From Streptomyces sp. LUP30 (GTDB lineage Bacteria > Actinomycetota > Actinomycetes > Streptomycetales > Streptomycetaceae), in NCBI RefSeq assembly GCF_001746365.1, contig NZ_MJAJ01000007.1, forward strand, positions 1 through 64,000: a DNA stretch of 64,000 nucleotides, read 5' to 3'. Shown piece after piece: positions 18,380-27,394 of the stretch. Numbering within the stretch: the stretch's first letter is position 1; each line of letters starts with the position of its first letter. Both the position numbers and the translations under genes were made by a program. The notes beneath the pieces were generated by a model. The model saw only the letters and a program-made list of their open reading frames with translations. It ran no database searches and was not told where the DNA came from.

Positions 18380-19644
18380 CCAGGCGCGTAGTGATCACCG
18401 GTATCGGTGTCCGTGCTCCGGGCGGCTCCGGCACGAAGGAGTTCTGGGACCTGCTGTCCTCAGGGCGCACCGCCACTCGCAAGATCTCCACCTTCGACGC
18501 GGGCCCCTTCCGTTCCCGGATCGCGGGCGAAGTGGACTTCGACGCGGTGGCCGAGGGGCTGAGCCCCCGGGAGATCCGCCGGATGGACCGGGCCAGCCAG
18601 TTCGCCGTCGTCTGCACGAGGGACGCGGTGGCCGACAGCGGGCTGGAGTTCGACGTCGTCGACCCGTCCCGGATCGGCGTCAGCCTCGGCAGCGCGGTCG
18701 CCTCCGCCACCAGCCTGGAGAACGAGTACCTGGTCATGTCCGACGCGGGCCGCGAGTGGCTCGTCGACACGGACTACATGTCCCCGCACATGTTCGACTA
18801 CCTCAGCCCGGGAGTGATGCCCGCCGAGGTCGCCTGGGCGGTCGGCGCCGAGGGCCCGGCGACCATGGTGTCGGACGGCTGCACCTCGGGACTCGACGCG
18901 GTGGGCTACGGCGTCCAGCTCATCCGGGAGAACTCCGCCGACATCGTTCTGGCCGGTGCGGCGGACACGCCGATCTCACCCATCGTCGTCGCCTGCTTCG
19001 ACGCGATCAAGGCGACGACTTCGCGCAACGACGATCCGGCCCGGGCGTCCAGGCCCTTCGACGGCTCCCGCAACGGCTTCGTCCTGGCCGAGGGCGCCGC
19101 GATGTTCGTGCTCGAGGAGTACGAGCGGGCGGTGCGCCGCGGCGCCCACATCTACGCGGAGGTCGGCGGCTACGCGACCCGCTGCAACGCCTACCACATG
19201 ACGGGTCTGAAGACGGACGGCCGTGAGATGGCCGAGGCGATCCGGGTCGCGCTCGACGAGTCCCGGACCGACCCCACCGGCATCGACTACGTCAACGCCC
19301 ACGGATCGGGGACCAAGCAGAACGACCGGCACGAGACCGCCGCGTTCAAGCGCAGCCTCGGCCCGCACGCCTACGACGTCCCGGTGAGCTCCATCAAGTC
19401 GATGGTCGGACACTCGCTCGGCGCGATCGGATCGATCGAGATCGCCGCGTGCGCGCTGGCCATGAAGCACAACGTGGTGCCACCGACCGCCAACCTGCAC
19501 ATTCCCGACCCCGAGTGCGACCTGGACTATGTGCCGCTGACCGCGCGCGAGCAGCGGGTGGACACCGTCCTGACCGTCGGCAGCGGCTTCGGCGGGTTCC
19601 AGAGCGCCATGGTCCTGCACCGTCCCGAGGGAGCATCGGCATGA
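18376..19644 (+). CDS. Type II polyketide ketosynthase alpha subunit (KSalpha)
   Basis: The product is 422 aa, the normal length. Active-site Cys lies in [13 protein letters not shown], and the catalytic histidines in [13 protein letters not shown] and [11 protein letters not shown]. Starting [17 protein letters not shown], it aligns with ActI-ORF1-type enzymes. It condenses malonyl units on the ACP together with the chain-length factor. Its stop overlaps the next start (ATGA), and it is the first enzyme gene of the KSalpha-KSbeta-ACP-aromatase operon. Transcription is likely from the SARP-type promoter at 18192-18223. Confidence 0.97.
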   Translation: MTRRVVITGIGVRAPGGSGTKEFWDLLSSGRTATRKISTFDAGPFRSRIAGEVDFDAVAEGLSPREIRRMDRASQFAVVCTRDAVADSGLEFDVVDPSRIGVSLGSAVASATSLENEYLVMSDAGREWLVDTDYMSPHMFDYLSPGVMPAEVAWAVGAEGPATMVSDGCTSGLDAVGYGVQLIRENSADIVLAGAADTPISPIVVACFDAIKATTSRNDDPARASRPFDGSRNGFVLAEGAAMFVLEEYERAVRRGAHIYAEVGGYATRCNAYHMTGLKTDGREMAEAIRVALDESRTDPTGIDYVNAHGSGTKQNDRHETAAFKRSLGPHAYDVPVSSIKSMVGHSLGAIGSIEIAACALAMKHNVVPPTANLHIPDPECDLDYVPLTAREQRVDTVLTVGSGFGGFQSAMVLHRPEGASA

Positions 19645-20861
19645 GCGCCACGGTGATCACCGGAATAGCGGTCGCCGCACCGACCGGGCTCGGCAGCGAC
19701 CAGCACTGGAAGTCCGTGCTGGCCGGCGAGAGCGGGATCGGCGAGCTCACCCGTTTCGACACGTCGGGTCACTCCTCCCGGCTGGCCGGCCAGATCACGG
19801 ACTTCGACGCCAAGGAACACCTGCCGAGCAGGCTGCTGCCGCAGACCGACGTGTCGACCCGGTACGCGCTCGCCGCCGCCGACTGGGCGCTGGCGGACGC
19901 GGCCGTGGGGCCGGACACCCTCGCGGACTACAGCATGGGCGTGGTCACGTCGAGCGCCCAGGGCGGATTCGACTTCACGCACCGCGAGTTCCGCAAACTG
20001 TGGAGCAAGGGACCGGAGTTCGTCAGCGTCTACGAGTCCTTCGCCTGGTTCTACGCGGTCAACACCGGCCAGATCTCCATCCGCAACGGCATGCGGGGGC
20101 CGAGTGCCGCCCTCGTCGCCGAACAGGCAGGGGGCCTCGACGCGCTCGGACACGCCCGCCGTACCGTCCGCGGCGGCACCGAGCTGGTGCTCGCCGGCGG
20201 GGTCGACTCCGCCTTCGACCCGTGGGGGTGGGCCTCGCAGCTGGCCGGTGGCCTGGTCAGCACCGTGGACGACCCGGCGGCGGCCTACCTGCCGTTCGAC
20301 CGCCGGGCGAGCGGATACGTGCCCGGTGAGGGCGGCGGCATCCTCATCGTCGAGGACGCCGACTCGGCCGCACGGCGCGGCGCCCCGCAGATCTACGGCG
20401 AGATCGCCGGCTACGCGTCCACGTTCGACCCCCGGCCGGGCTCCGACCGGCCCCCGACGCTGCGCCGGGCCGCCGAACTCGCCATCGCCGACGCCGGGTT
20501 GCGGCCCGACGACATCGACGTGGTGTTCGCCGACGCCGCCGGCCTGCCGGGACCGGACCGCGCCGAGGCCTTGGCCCTCACCGAGATCTTCGGGCCGAAG
20601 GGGGTCCCGGTGACCGCGCCGAAGGCCCTCACGGGCCGGATGTACGCGGGCGGCGGCCCGGTCGACGTCGTCACCGCCCTGCTGAGCATCCGCGACCAGG
20701 TCGTGCCGGCGACCGCGCACACCACCGACGTGCCCGAGGAGTACGGGCTCGACGTGGTCCGCCACGAGGCTCGGAGCATGCCCGTGAAGGCAGCCCTGAT
20801 CCTCGCCCGCGGCCGCTGGGGGTTCAACTCGGCCCTCGTCGTGACCGCACCCACCCGCTGA
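19641..20861 (+). CDS. Type II PKS chain-length factor (KSbeta)
   Basis: The product is 406 aa. It resembles KSalpha but the active-site Cys is replaced by Gln ([13 protein letters not shown]), the hallmark of KSbeta/CLF subunits, which form the heterodimer that sets chain length. Blocks such as [20 protein letters not shown] match the ActI-ORF2 group. Chain length (C16 or longer) cannot be settled here without alignment of the gating residues. It overlaps KSalpha by 4 bp and is followed 31 bp later by the ACP. Confidence 0.96.
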   Translation: MSATVITGIAVAAPTGLGSDQHWKSVLAGESGIGELTRFDTSGHSSRLAGQITDFDAKEHLPSRLLPQTDVSTRYALAAADWALADAAVGPDTLADYSMGVVTSSAQGGFDFTHREFRKLWSKGPEFVSVYESFAWFYAVNTGQISIRNGMRGPSAALVAEQAGGLDALGHARRTVRGGTELVLAGGVDSAFDPWGWASQLAGGLVSTVDDPAAAYLPFDRRASGYVPGEGGGILIVEDADSAARRGAPQIYGEIAGYASTFDPRPGSDRPPTLRRAAELAIADAGLRPDDIDVVFADAAGLPGPDRAEALALTEIFGPKGVPVTAPKALTGRMYAGGGPVDVVTALLSIRDQVVPATAHTTDVPEEYGLDVVRHEARSMPVKAALILARGRWGFNSALVVTAPTR

Positions 20862-20892
20862 ACAGGCGACAACGCAGGAGGAATCACCACCC

Positions 20893-21150
20893 ATGGCAAC
20901 GATGGACATCGAAGACGTGCGCCGCATCCTCGTGGCGTGCGCGGGCGAGGACGACGCGGCCGACCTCAGCGGCGACATCCTCGACGTGACGTTCCAGGAC
21001 CTCGGTTACGACTCGCTGGCGATGATGGAGACGGCGGCCCGTATCACCCAGGAGTACGGAGTGGACCTCTCGGACGACGAGATCACCGAGGTCGCCACCC
21101 CGCGGGCCCTGCTCGATCTGGTCAACCGGTCCGTCGCCGCGACCGCCTGA
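20893..21150 (+). CDS. Acyl carrier protein of the type II PKS
   Basis: The product is 85 aa, the normal size for a PKS ACP. The phosphopantetheine attachment Ser sits in DLGYDSLAMMETA. Helix II/III features ITQEYGVDLSDDEI and ATPRALLDLV are typical. The start ATG 20893 follows GCAGGAGGAATCACCACCC, a good RBS. It completes the minimal PKS. Confidence 0.97.
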   Translation: MATMDIEDVRRILVACAGEDDAADLSGDILDVTFQDLGYDSLAMMETAARITQEYGVDLSDDEITEVATPRALLDLVNRSVAATA

Positions 21151-21237
21151 CGCCCTTCGCCCCTGCCCCCTTTCTCCCCTGTCCGCTCCGATCCACCGAT
21201 CCGCTTCGATCCCATCCGGCCCCTTCCGGCCCCCTCC

Positions 21238-21278
21238 GACGGCGTCCGTACCCGCAGGCCGCGGGTGCGGACGCCGTC
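21238..21278. terminator. Large hairpin between ACP and aromatase genes
   Basis: An 18-bp stem, GACGGCGTCCGTACCCGC with GCGGGTGCGGACGCCGTC (one G:T), has a 5-nt loop and no T-run. It may attenuate rather than stop transcription, because the aromatase gene follows on the same strand with only this gap. Confidence 0.55.
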
Positions 21279-21317
21279 GTTCCGCGTCCGCCAGGCAGAC
21301 GAAGGAGTTCACCGCCC

Positions 21318-22256
21318 ATGACGAACCGGCACCGCACCGAGCACACCCTGACCGTGTCCGCGCCGCCCCGCACGCTCTACGACCTGGCCGCGGACGTGAC
21401 GCTGTGGCCCGCGGCGTTCGGGCCGACCGTGTACGTACGGCACTTCGAGCACACGGCGCGACAGGAGCGCTTCCAGCTGTGGGCCGTGGTCAACGGCCAG
21501 GTCACCAGCTGGGTCTCCCGGCGCACCCTGCACCCCGAGGAACTGCGGATCGTCTTCCACCAGGAGCACAGCCGGCCGCCGTTCGCCGCGATGAGCGGCG
21601 AGTGGATCTTCCGGGAGCTGCCCGACGGGCGCTGCCGGATCGTGCTGGTGCACGACTTCACCCCGGTCGACGACAGCCCGCGGACGCTGGCCTCGATCAC
21701 TGCGGCGCTGGACCGCAACAGCCCCGAGGAACTGGCCGCGCTCGCCCGGCTGGCGGGCCTCGGCCACCCCCTGCGGGACGTGATCTTCTCGTTCACCGAC
21801 GTCCTGCCGCTGCGTTCGGCGGTGGCCGACGCCTACGACTTCGTCCATCGCGCCGACCTGTGGGCGGAGCGGCTGCCGCACGTCGGCAGCGTCCGGCTGA
21901 GCGAGCCGTCCCCGGGCGTGCAGGAGCTGGAGATGGAGACCGTGACGGCGGACGGCTCCGCACACACGACCCGCTCGTTCCGGGTGTGCCAGGACGGGGA
22001 GTGGATCGCGTACAAGCAGCTGAGGATGCCGAAGCTGCTGCTCGGGCACAGCGGTCTGTGGACCTTCTCCGACGGCGACGAGGGGCCGGTGGCGACCGCC
22101 CGGCACACGGTGGCCCTGAACCCGGCCGCGGTGACCGAGGTGCTGGGGGAGGGCAGCACGCTCGGGGACGCCCGGGCCTACGTCCGCGAGGCGCTCGGCA
22201 ACAACAGCCGGACGACCCTGTCCTACGCGGCCGCGGCCGTCGAGGGCAGCCGCTGA
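21318..22256 (+). CDS. Didomain aromatase/cyclase (two SRPBCC domains)
   Basis: The product is 312 aa, fitting the didomain ARO/CYC family (ActVII, Gra-ORF4 type). The N-terminal domain (about 1-150) begins HTLTVSAPPRTLYDLAADV. The second (about 160-310) starts at LRSAVADAYDFVHRADLWAERLPHV. The two halves are similar START-like folds. It cyclises and aromatises the first ring (C7-C12 in related reduced polyketides), consistent with the ActIII-type ketoreductase elsewhere in the cluster. ATG 21318 has GAAGGAG 8 bp upstream. A bidirectional terminator follows. Confidence 0.93.
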   Translation: MTNRHRTEHTLTVSAPPRTLYDLAADVTLWPAAFGPTVYVRHFEHTARQERFQLWAVVNGQVTSWVSRRTLHPEELRIVFHQEHSRPPFAAMSGEWIFRELPDGRCRIVLVHDFTPVDDSPRTLASITAALDRNSPEELAALARLAGLGHPLRDVIFSFTDVLPLRSAVADAYDFVHRADLWAERLPHVGSVRLSEPSPGVQELEMETVTADGSAHTTRSFRVCQDGEWIAYKQLRMPKLLLGHSGLWTFSDGDEGPVATARHTVALNPAAVTEVLGEGSTLGDARAYVREALGNNSRTTLSYAAAAVEGSR

Positions 22257-22264
22257 CCGAACGA

Positions 22265-22300
22265 CGAAGGGGCGGTCCGCCGGTGCGGACCGCCCCTTCG
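22265..22300. terminator. Bidirectional terminator between convergent operons
   Basis: CGAAGGGGCGGTCCGC and GCGGACCGCCCCTTCG form a perfect 16-bp stem with a CGGT loop. It lies between the aromatase stop and the stop of the convergent gene. Confidence 0.85.
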
Positions 22301-22316
22301 CGTCGTCGTGGCCGGA

Positions 22317-23432
22317 TCAGCGGCCGCTGCCGGCCGCGGCCACCGGGACGCTGGAGACGACGTACCGGCTCATGTCCAGTCCGGCGCCCTGGCCGAACAA
22401 CCGGTTCCCCGGCGCGCTGGCGTCGTCGTAGAACCTCTGCGGCGACGGAGCGCCGGTCCGGGGGGCGTAGTAGTGGTCGGGGGCGTTGGTCAGCCGGATC
22501 AGGGCCGAGTCGTCGGCGGCGCCGGGCCGGCCACCGTCCATGATCGTGAACAGGCCCATGCCGCAGCTGAGCTGGCGCGGGGCCGCGGTCATGTCCGTGC
22601 CGCCGTTGTCGAGCATCATGTACTGCCGGGACGGCAGGCGGTGCCCGATGCGGTCCACCGTGAAGACGACGCGCCCGTCGAGCACCCAGCGCACCGTACC
22701 GGCGGCCCGGTCGTAGGAGATCTTGAAGTGGTGCTGCCGGCCGGGCGCGGTGGACGCCACGGGCACCGCGTAGGTGAAGGCGGCGTAGTCGCCCAGCTTC
22801 GCGCGGTTGTCCGGGACCCGCTCGTAGAAGGCGTACACCTGCTTGTTCGTCGCGAAGAAGTCGAAGATCATCGACGTCTCCGGGTCGAGCACCGGCATGC
22901 CCACCGAAGCCAGCCGCAGGTCGTCGTCCGGGTCGGCCACCCGGCTCCCGAACGGATGCGCCCGGGTGCCGTAGGTCCGGCCCGACATCCAGGTCTCGCA
23001 GGAGAGCACCCGGCCGGGCGTCGCGTCGAAGCCCTGGTAGCCCGCCGACGAGGTGTGGTTGGTGAACGCCAGCCACTTGACGTGGTCCAGATTGCCCGGC
23101 AGCCCCGAGCCGTCGCTGTTCTCCTGGCCCACGGTGTGGGTGAAGGCCGGCTTCCCCGTGACCGGGTTGACGCCGCCGGAGACGAGGTGGAGACCGCGCC
23201 CGGAGGTCGTGGTCCTCCCGTCGTCGGTCACGAAGGGGCCGATCGTGGGGAAGGCCCAGCGGGCGTCGGGTCCCGAGGCGGAGAAACCGTCCCGGAAGTC
23301 GTCCCATGTGATGCGGTACGAGGTCGGGTCCGTGCCCTTGTCGGCCGCGGCGGCCGGAACGGTACCGGTCACCGCCGCGCAGCACAGGGCCGCGGCTGTC
23401 AGCAGCCGCCTCAGACTCCTCTTGCGTGCCAT
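22317..23432 (-). CDS. Secreted protein of uncertain family (DUF6081-like), paralogue of 30886-31806
   Basis: The product is about 371 aa. A Sec signal (MARKRSLRRLLTAAALCCAA, cleavage near AAA) is followed by a likely beta-sandwich (concanavalin/jelly-roll-like), with FDATPGRVLSCETWMS, HPFGSRVADPDDDLRLAS, YAFYERVPDN, ISYDRAAGTVRWVLDGRVV and LSCGMGLFTIMDGG. The same series occurs in the cytosolic paralogue at 30886-31806. It is the last gene of the minus-strand tailoring operon lipocalin-MDR-hydrolase-this. I am unsure of the family name. A role as an external partner or carrier of the product is only a guess. Confidence 0.7.
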   Translation of the reverse strand: MARKRSLRRLLTAAALCCAAVTGTVPAAAADKGTDPTSYRITWDDFRDGFSASGPDARWAFPTIGPFVTDDGRTTTSGRGLHLVSGGVNPVTGKPAFTHTVGQENSDGSGLPGNLDHVKWLAFTNHTSSAGYQGFDATPGRVLSCETWMSGRTYGTRAHPFGSRVADPDDDLRLASVGMPVLDPETSMIFDFFATNKQVYAFYERVPDNRAKLGDYAAFTYAVPVASTAPGRQHHFKISYDRAAGTVRWVLDGRVVFTVDRIGHRLPSRQYMMLDNGGTDMTAAPRQLSCGMGLFTIMDGGRPGAADDSALIRLTNAPDHYYAPRTGAPSPQRFYDDASAPGNRLFGQGAGLDMSRYVVSSVPVAAAGSGR

Positions 23433-23506
23433 GGAAATGCGCTCACCTTCTCCTGCGGGGGACGGCCCCGGCAGTGGTCGTGTCGTGGTGGGCCGACGAC
23501 GGCCCG

Positions 23507-24451
23507 TCAGGCGCCCAGGCCCTGACGCAGGGCGTGGACCTGGTCGGCGATCATCCGGCGGGAGATCTCCGCGTCGATCGCCACGGAACCGTGGAAGGTT
23601 CCCGGGTAGTGCCTCAGTTCGGTACGCACGCCGGCCTGGATCAGCCGATGGGCGTACCCGATGCCCTCGTCCCGCAGCGGGTCGAACTCGCAGACCATGA
23701 CGAAGGCGGGGGGAAGACCGCGCAGATCGTCGGCGCGGGCGGGGGCGGCGAGCGGCGGGACCGCGCCGGTTCCCGGTTCGGCGGTCCCCGTCAGATAGCG
23801 CTGCCAGCTCAGCTCCGCACCGGCGCGGTTCCATTTGGGGGTGTCCGTGAACCGGCGGGCGGAGAGGGTGTCCAGCCGGTCGTCGAGCTCCGGATGGAAG
23901 AGGCACTGGAACCTCAGCCGTGGCCCGCGGCGATCGCGCGCCATCAGGGTCAGCGCCGCCGCGAGACCGCCGCCGGCGCTCTCCCCGCCCACCCCGATGC
24001 GGTCGGGGTCGACGCCGAGTTCCGCGGCGCTGCGGACCGTCCACTCCAGAGCGGCGTAGCAGTCGAACAGGGCGGCCGGATAAGGGTCTTCGGGGGCGTT
24101 GCGATAGCCGACCGACACCACGACGGCGCCGACCCGGTCGGCGAGCCGCAGCGCCGTGGAGTGGATGGAGTCCAGGTCGCCGAAGACGAATCCGCCCCAC
24201 CGCAGATAGAGCAGCGCGGGCAGCGGCCCGGTCCGCCCGGCGGGCCGGTAGACGCGCACCGCGACCGCCGGGGCGCCGGGCGGACCGGGGACGGCCCGGT
24301 CCGTCACCTCCACCGGCTGCTCGGGTTCGTAGGCGGGGGCGTTGCCCGTCGCCGCGCGCAGCAGCGCCCGCGCCGTGTCGAGATCGCGGTAGTCGACGGC
24401 CGGGAGCTTGGCCGCCCAGGGAGCCAGCTCCGGGTCGAAGTCGTAGTCCAC
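23507..24451 (-). CDS. HSL-family alpha/beta hydrolase with altered oxyanion motif
   Basis: The product is 314 aa. Nucleophile elbow GVGGESAGGG (Ser), acid in CEFDPLRDEG and His in GTFHGS are all present. The usual HGGGF oxyanion-hole motif reads RWGGF (in LLYLRWGGFVFGD), losing the His and one Gly. It may be a reduced or specialised esterase, or act as a non-hydrolytic cyclase/lactone-modifying enzyme. GTG 24451 has GGAAGG 8 bp upstream. It sits in the SARP-controlled minus-strand operon between the MDR oxidoreductase and the secreted paralogue. Confidence 0.82.
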   Translation of the reverse strand: MDYDFDPELAPWAAKLPAVDYRDLDTARALLRAATGNAPAYEPEQPVEVTDRAVPGPPGAPAVAVRVYRPAGRTGPLPALLYLRWGGFVFGDLDSIHSTALRLADRVGAVVVSVGYRNAPEDPYPAALFDCYAALEWTVRSAAELGVDPDRIGVGGESAGGGLAAALTLMARDRRGPRLRFQCLFHPELDDRLDTLSARRFTDTPKWNRAGAELSWQRYLTGTAEPGTGAVPPLAAPARADDLRGLPPAFVMVCEFDPLRDEGIGYAHRLIQAGVRTELRHYPGTFHGSVAIDAEISRRMIADQVHALRQGLGA

Positions 24452-24542
24452 GGCAAACCTTCCAGGGGGCGGACCGCGGTGCCCGGCCGTGGTGGCCGGG
24501 CACCGTCCTTCAGGGAAACGTCCGAGGGCGCCGCATCCGGCG

Positions 24543-25478
24543 TCAGACGGTGATGACGACCTTGCCGACCGGGTGCTTGCCGCCGGTGAAGTCGGCGTAG
24601 GCCTGCGCGGCGTCCGCGAGCGGGTACGTGCCGCTGACGTGGACGGTCAGCTCGCCCGACGCGACCTTGCCGACGAGTTCCTCGAGCCGGCCGATGCCGT
24701 TCTCCACTCCCACGTGCACCGGCGTCACGTCCCGGTCGAGGGAGTCGGGAACGCCGATCGAGGACACCAGCCGTCCGCCCGGGCGGACCGCGGCCGCCGT
24801 GCTCTCCACCGCGGGACCGCCGTTGACGAGGTCGATGACCACGTCGACGCCGTCCGGGTACAGGCGCCGGGCCTCGGCGACAGGATCGACGGAGGTGTAG
24901 TCGACGGCGTGCGCGGCGCCGAGCTTGCGCACATGGTCGAGGGCGGACGGCTGCGCGGTGGCGATCACCTCGGCGCCGGCGCCGGACGCCAGCTGCACCA
25001 GATAGGAGCCGATACCGCCGGTCGCGCCGACGATCAGCACGCTCCGGCCGGCCGTGAGACCGGACGCCTCCAGCAGGGCGGCCGCGGTCATCCCGGAGAC
25101 CGGCAGCGCCGCCCCGGTGACCGCGTCCACGGACTCGGGCCGGTGGACGAGCCCCGGCCCGTCGGCGACGATCGTCAGCTCGGCCAGGGTGCCCGTGGTG
25201 TCGTGGGTGAACGCCACGACCTTGTCGCCGGGAGCGAACCGGGTCACCCCGGCGCCGACGGCCTCCACGACGCCGGCCGCGTCCATGCCGGGCACGAAGG
25301 GGTGTTCCACGGGCATCACCTGGCGCAGCCGGCCGGTGATCAGAATGGCGTCGATCGGGTTGAGCCCTGCCGCCTCCACCCGCACCAGGACCTGGCCGGG
25401 CCCGGGCGTGGGGGGTGCCGCGTCGGTGACCACGAGCTGGTCGACGGGGACATAGGACTGGGCGATGACTGCTTTCAA
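24543..25478 (-). CDS. Zinc-free MDR-family NADPH oxidoreductase (quinone oxidoreductase-like)
   Basis: The product is 311 aa, starting KAVIAQSYVPVDQLVV. GroES-like and Rossmann domains are evident: HPFVPGMDAAGVVEAVGAGV, then SVLIVGATGGIGSYLVQLA with the cofactor-binding GxxGxxG-type loop. The catalytic-zinc ligands are lacking, as in quinone oxidoreductases and the enoyl reductase ActVI-ORF2. The start is TTG 25478, overlapping the lipocalin-like gene's stop by 4 bp, with AAGGAG upstream. It probably reduces a quinone or enoyl intermediate of the polyketide. Confidence 0.85.
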   Translation of the reverse strand: MKAVIAQSYVPVDQLVVTDAAPPTPGPGQVLVRVEAAGLNPIDAILITGRLRQVMPVEHPFVPGMDAAGVVEAVGAGVTRFAPGDKVVAFTHDTTGTLAELTIVADGPGLVHRPESVDAVTGAALPVSGMTAAALLEASGLTAGRSVLIVGATGGIGSYLVQLASGAGAEVIATAQPSALDHVRKLGAAHAVDYTSVDPVAEARRLYPDGVDVVIDLVNGGPAVESTAAAVRPGGRLVSSIGVPDSLDRDVTPVHVGVENGIGRLEELVGKVASGELTVHVSGTYPLADAAQAYADFTGGKHPVGKVVITV

Positions 25479-25939
25479 GGACTGTGCTCCTTAGGGCGAG
25501 TTTCTGCGACGGACATGCCTGCCGGACGCTGTGCCGAAACGGGGGCGGGCACCCGCTGCCAGGTCAGCACGCGGCGCTGCGGGCGGCCGTCGATGACGGC
25601 GACGCCGTGCAACACGAGCCGGTCGCCGTCGAGTTCGGCCTCCCGCGTCAGCTCGGTGCCGACCTGGAAGGGATGGGCGCTCACGCTGACGTGGTGCTTG
25701 ACCGCGCCCTCGACGGGCCGCCATGTGCCGGCATAGCCCATGAAGACCGTGGCCGATTCGGGGGCCGTCGCGTGGTCGCCCCGCATCATCGACACCGACA
25801 TGTGCCCGTGGTCGCCGTAGATCAGCAGGCCCTGCGGGTCGGGACCCAGCGGGCCCTCACGGCTGCCCCCCGCCTCGTCGAGGTCGACGTAACTGATCAG
25901 GCGCCACACGCCGATCAGGTCCTCCACAGCCCACCGCAC
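25475..25939 (-). CDS. Lipocalin-like domain protein
   Basis: The protein is about 154 aa. It carries LIGVWRLISYVDLDEAGG, PQGLLIYGDHGHMSVSMM, FMGYAGTWRP and HHVSVSAHPFQVGTELTRE, typical of the small lipocalin-like family found in many secondary-metabolite clusters. GTG 25939 gives the usual family length and has GGGAGA 4 bp upstream. A GTG at 26011 near the predicted transcript start would extend it. It is the first gene of a four-gene minus-strand operon with a SARP-type promoter. It may bind or cyclise a hydrophobic intermediate. Confidence 0.78.
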   Translation of the reverse strand: MRWAVEDLIGVWRLISYVDLDEAGGSREGPLGPDPQGLLIYGDHGHMSVSMMRGDHATAPESATVFMGYAGTWRPVEGAVKHHVSVSAHPFQVGTELTREAELDGDRLVLHGVAVIDGRPQRRVLTWQRVPAPVSAQRPAGMSVAETRPKEHSP

Positions 25940-26025
25940 CCTGTCTCCCTGCGTCCGGGTACCCGGGTGTCCGCGCACGAGCGCGGCCACCGCACCGACA
26001 ACGGTATGCACGCAACACGGCTCCA

Positions 26026-26071
26026 GGTATAGGGAATTCCGGTCGAGCGCCACTCGAGCGAGGCTCGCGCG
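26026..26071 (-). promoter_or_regulatory. SARP-type promoter of the minus-strand tailoring operon
   Basis: On the plus strand TCGAGCG, TCGAGCG and TCGCGCG start at 26043, 26054 and 26065, exactly 11 bp apart. Read on the minus strand, TCGAGTG and TCGACCG are followed after 8 bp by TATACC (26031-26026). The predicted transcript start is near 26018, upstream of the lipocalin-like gene. Confidence 0.78.
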
Positions 26072-26090
26072 AGCGGCGGCCGCGGTGGGT

Positions 26091-26122
26091 TCCAGCGGCA
26101 TTCGAGCCACCTTCCACCGCGG
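26091..26122 (+). promoter_or_regulatory. Weak SARP-like site upstream of the oxygenase operon
   Basis: TCCAGCG (26091) and TCGAGCC (26102) are 11 bp apart and 45 bp or more before the ATG at 26167. The hexamer 8 bp downstream is CCGCGG, a poor -10, so a separate promoter may be used. Confidence 0.3.
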
Positions 26123-26166
26123 CTCGCCAGGGTCGGCCCACCAGCGAGACCAAGGAGTGAGCAGGG

Positions 26167-27306
26167 ATGCCCGAGCGAACCCTTCCGAACACCGGTCTGC
26201 TGTCCGCCGCGAAGGACGTCGCGCAGGCAGCCGAGCGAAGCGCGGCCGTGGCGGAGGCCAACCGCCGGCTGGACGCCGAGGTGGTGAAAGAGGTGGTCGC
26301 GGCCGGTTTCGCCCGGCACTTCGTCCCGGTCGACGCGGGCGGGAACGCGGGCACCTTCACGGAGCTGAGCCGGGCCGTCGTCACCGTCGGCGCCTCCTGC
26401 GCCGCCACCGCCTGGTGCGCCTCGCTCTTCGCGAACCTGGCCCGGATGGCCGCGTTCCTGCCCGCCGAGGGCTACCGGGAGATCTGGGCCGACGGTCCCG
26501 ACGCGGTGGTGGTCGGCTCCCTCACCCCGGCCGGAAAGGCGACCGAGACGGCCGGCGGCTGGCGGCTGTCCGGCGCGTGGCCCTACATCAGCGCGGTCGA
26601 CTTCTCCGACTGGGCCCTGGTCGCCGGGATGGCCGAGACCGAAGGCGGCCCGCAGGCGCTGATGTTCGCCGTCCCGCGCTCCGCGTACGCCGTCGTGGAC
26701 TCGTGGTCCAGCGTCGGCATGCGGGCGACGGGCAGCAACACCCTGGTCCTGGACGAGGTGATCGTGCCCGCGGGGCGCACCTTCCGCCGCGAGGACCTGT
26801 TCGCCGGGCGGGCCGTGGACTCCACTGCCCCCTGCCACAGCGTGCCGTTGCAGGCGGCCAACGGCCTGTCGTTCGCCACGCCGACGCTCGGCGCGGCCCA
26901 GGGCGCGCTGCGCTCGTGGTCGCAGTACGTCGGTGAGAAGCTGCGGACGGCCTCGGTTCCGGGCCGGCCGCCGGTCAACCGGGCCGCGCACGAACAGACG
27001 CTCAGCCGGTCGTCGGGCGAGATCGACGCCGCCGAGCTGTTGCTGGAGCGGGCGTCGGCCGTGGCCGACCTGGGCTCGGCCGTCAGCCCGCTGCAGACGG
27101 CGCGCAACCTGCGCGACTGCTCGCTGGCGGTACAGCAACTGGTCACCGCGGTGGACCGGCTCTTCCGCGCCGGCGGCACCAGCGGGCAGTCGGAGCACAG
27201 TCCGATGCAGCGCTTCTGGCGGGACGTCAACTCGGCTGCCACCCATGTGGCGTTGCAGTTCGAGGCGGCCGCCGGCGTGTACGGGGGAGAGGTGTTCCCT
27301 TCCTGA
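26167..27306 (+). CDS. Acyl-CoA-dehydrogenase-fold flavin-dependent monooxygenase (ActVA-ORF5-like, two-component type)
   Basis: The product is 379 aa. Segments such as VVTVGASCAATAWCASLFAN, GGWRLSGAWPYISAVDFSDW, SVGMRATGSNTLVLDEVIVP and AAGVYGGEVFPS match the HpaB/ActVA-ORF5 group D monooxygenases rather than true dehydrogenases. Such enzymes need reduced FMN from a separate reductase; the gene at 44204-44710 is the likely partner. It probably hydroxylates the aromatic core. AAGGAG precedes ATG 26167. It starts an operon of three oxidoreductases on the plus strand. Confidence 0.85.
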   Translation: MPERTLPNTGLLSAAKDVAQAAERSAAVAEANRRLDAEVVKEVVAAGFARHFVPVDAGGNAGTFTELSRAVVTVGASCAATAWCASLFANLARMAAFLPAEGYREIWADGPDAVVVGSLTPAGKATETAGGWRLSGAWPYISAVDFSDWALVAGMAETEGGPQALMFAVPRSAYAVVDSWSSVGMRATGSNTLVLDEVIVPAGRTFRREDLFAGRAVDSTAPCHSVPLQAANGLSFATPTLGAAQGALRSWSQYVGEKLRTASVPGRPPVNRAAHEQTLSRSSGEIDAAELLLERASAVADLGSAVSPLQTARNLRDCSLAVQQLVTAVDRLFRAGGTSGQSEHSPMQRFWRDVNSAATHVALQFEAAAGVYGGEVFPS

Positions 27307-27394
27307 AATCCCGGCAAGGGGAAACCGGCCCGCTGTCGCGGGCCGGTGGACGGGGGGTCCCCAGGGGAGCACCGAGTACATAGAGAGACGCACC

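Noticed and set aside
26167..27306. True acyl-CoA dehydrogenase
   Set aside because: Motifs and context (separate flavin reductase in the cluster) fit the two-component monooxygenase branch better.
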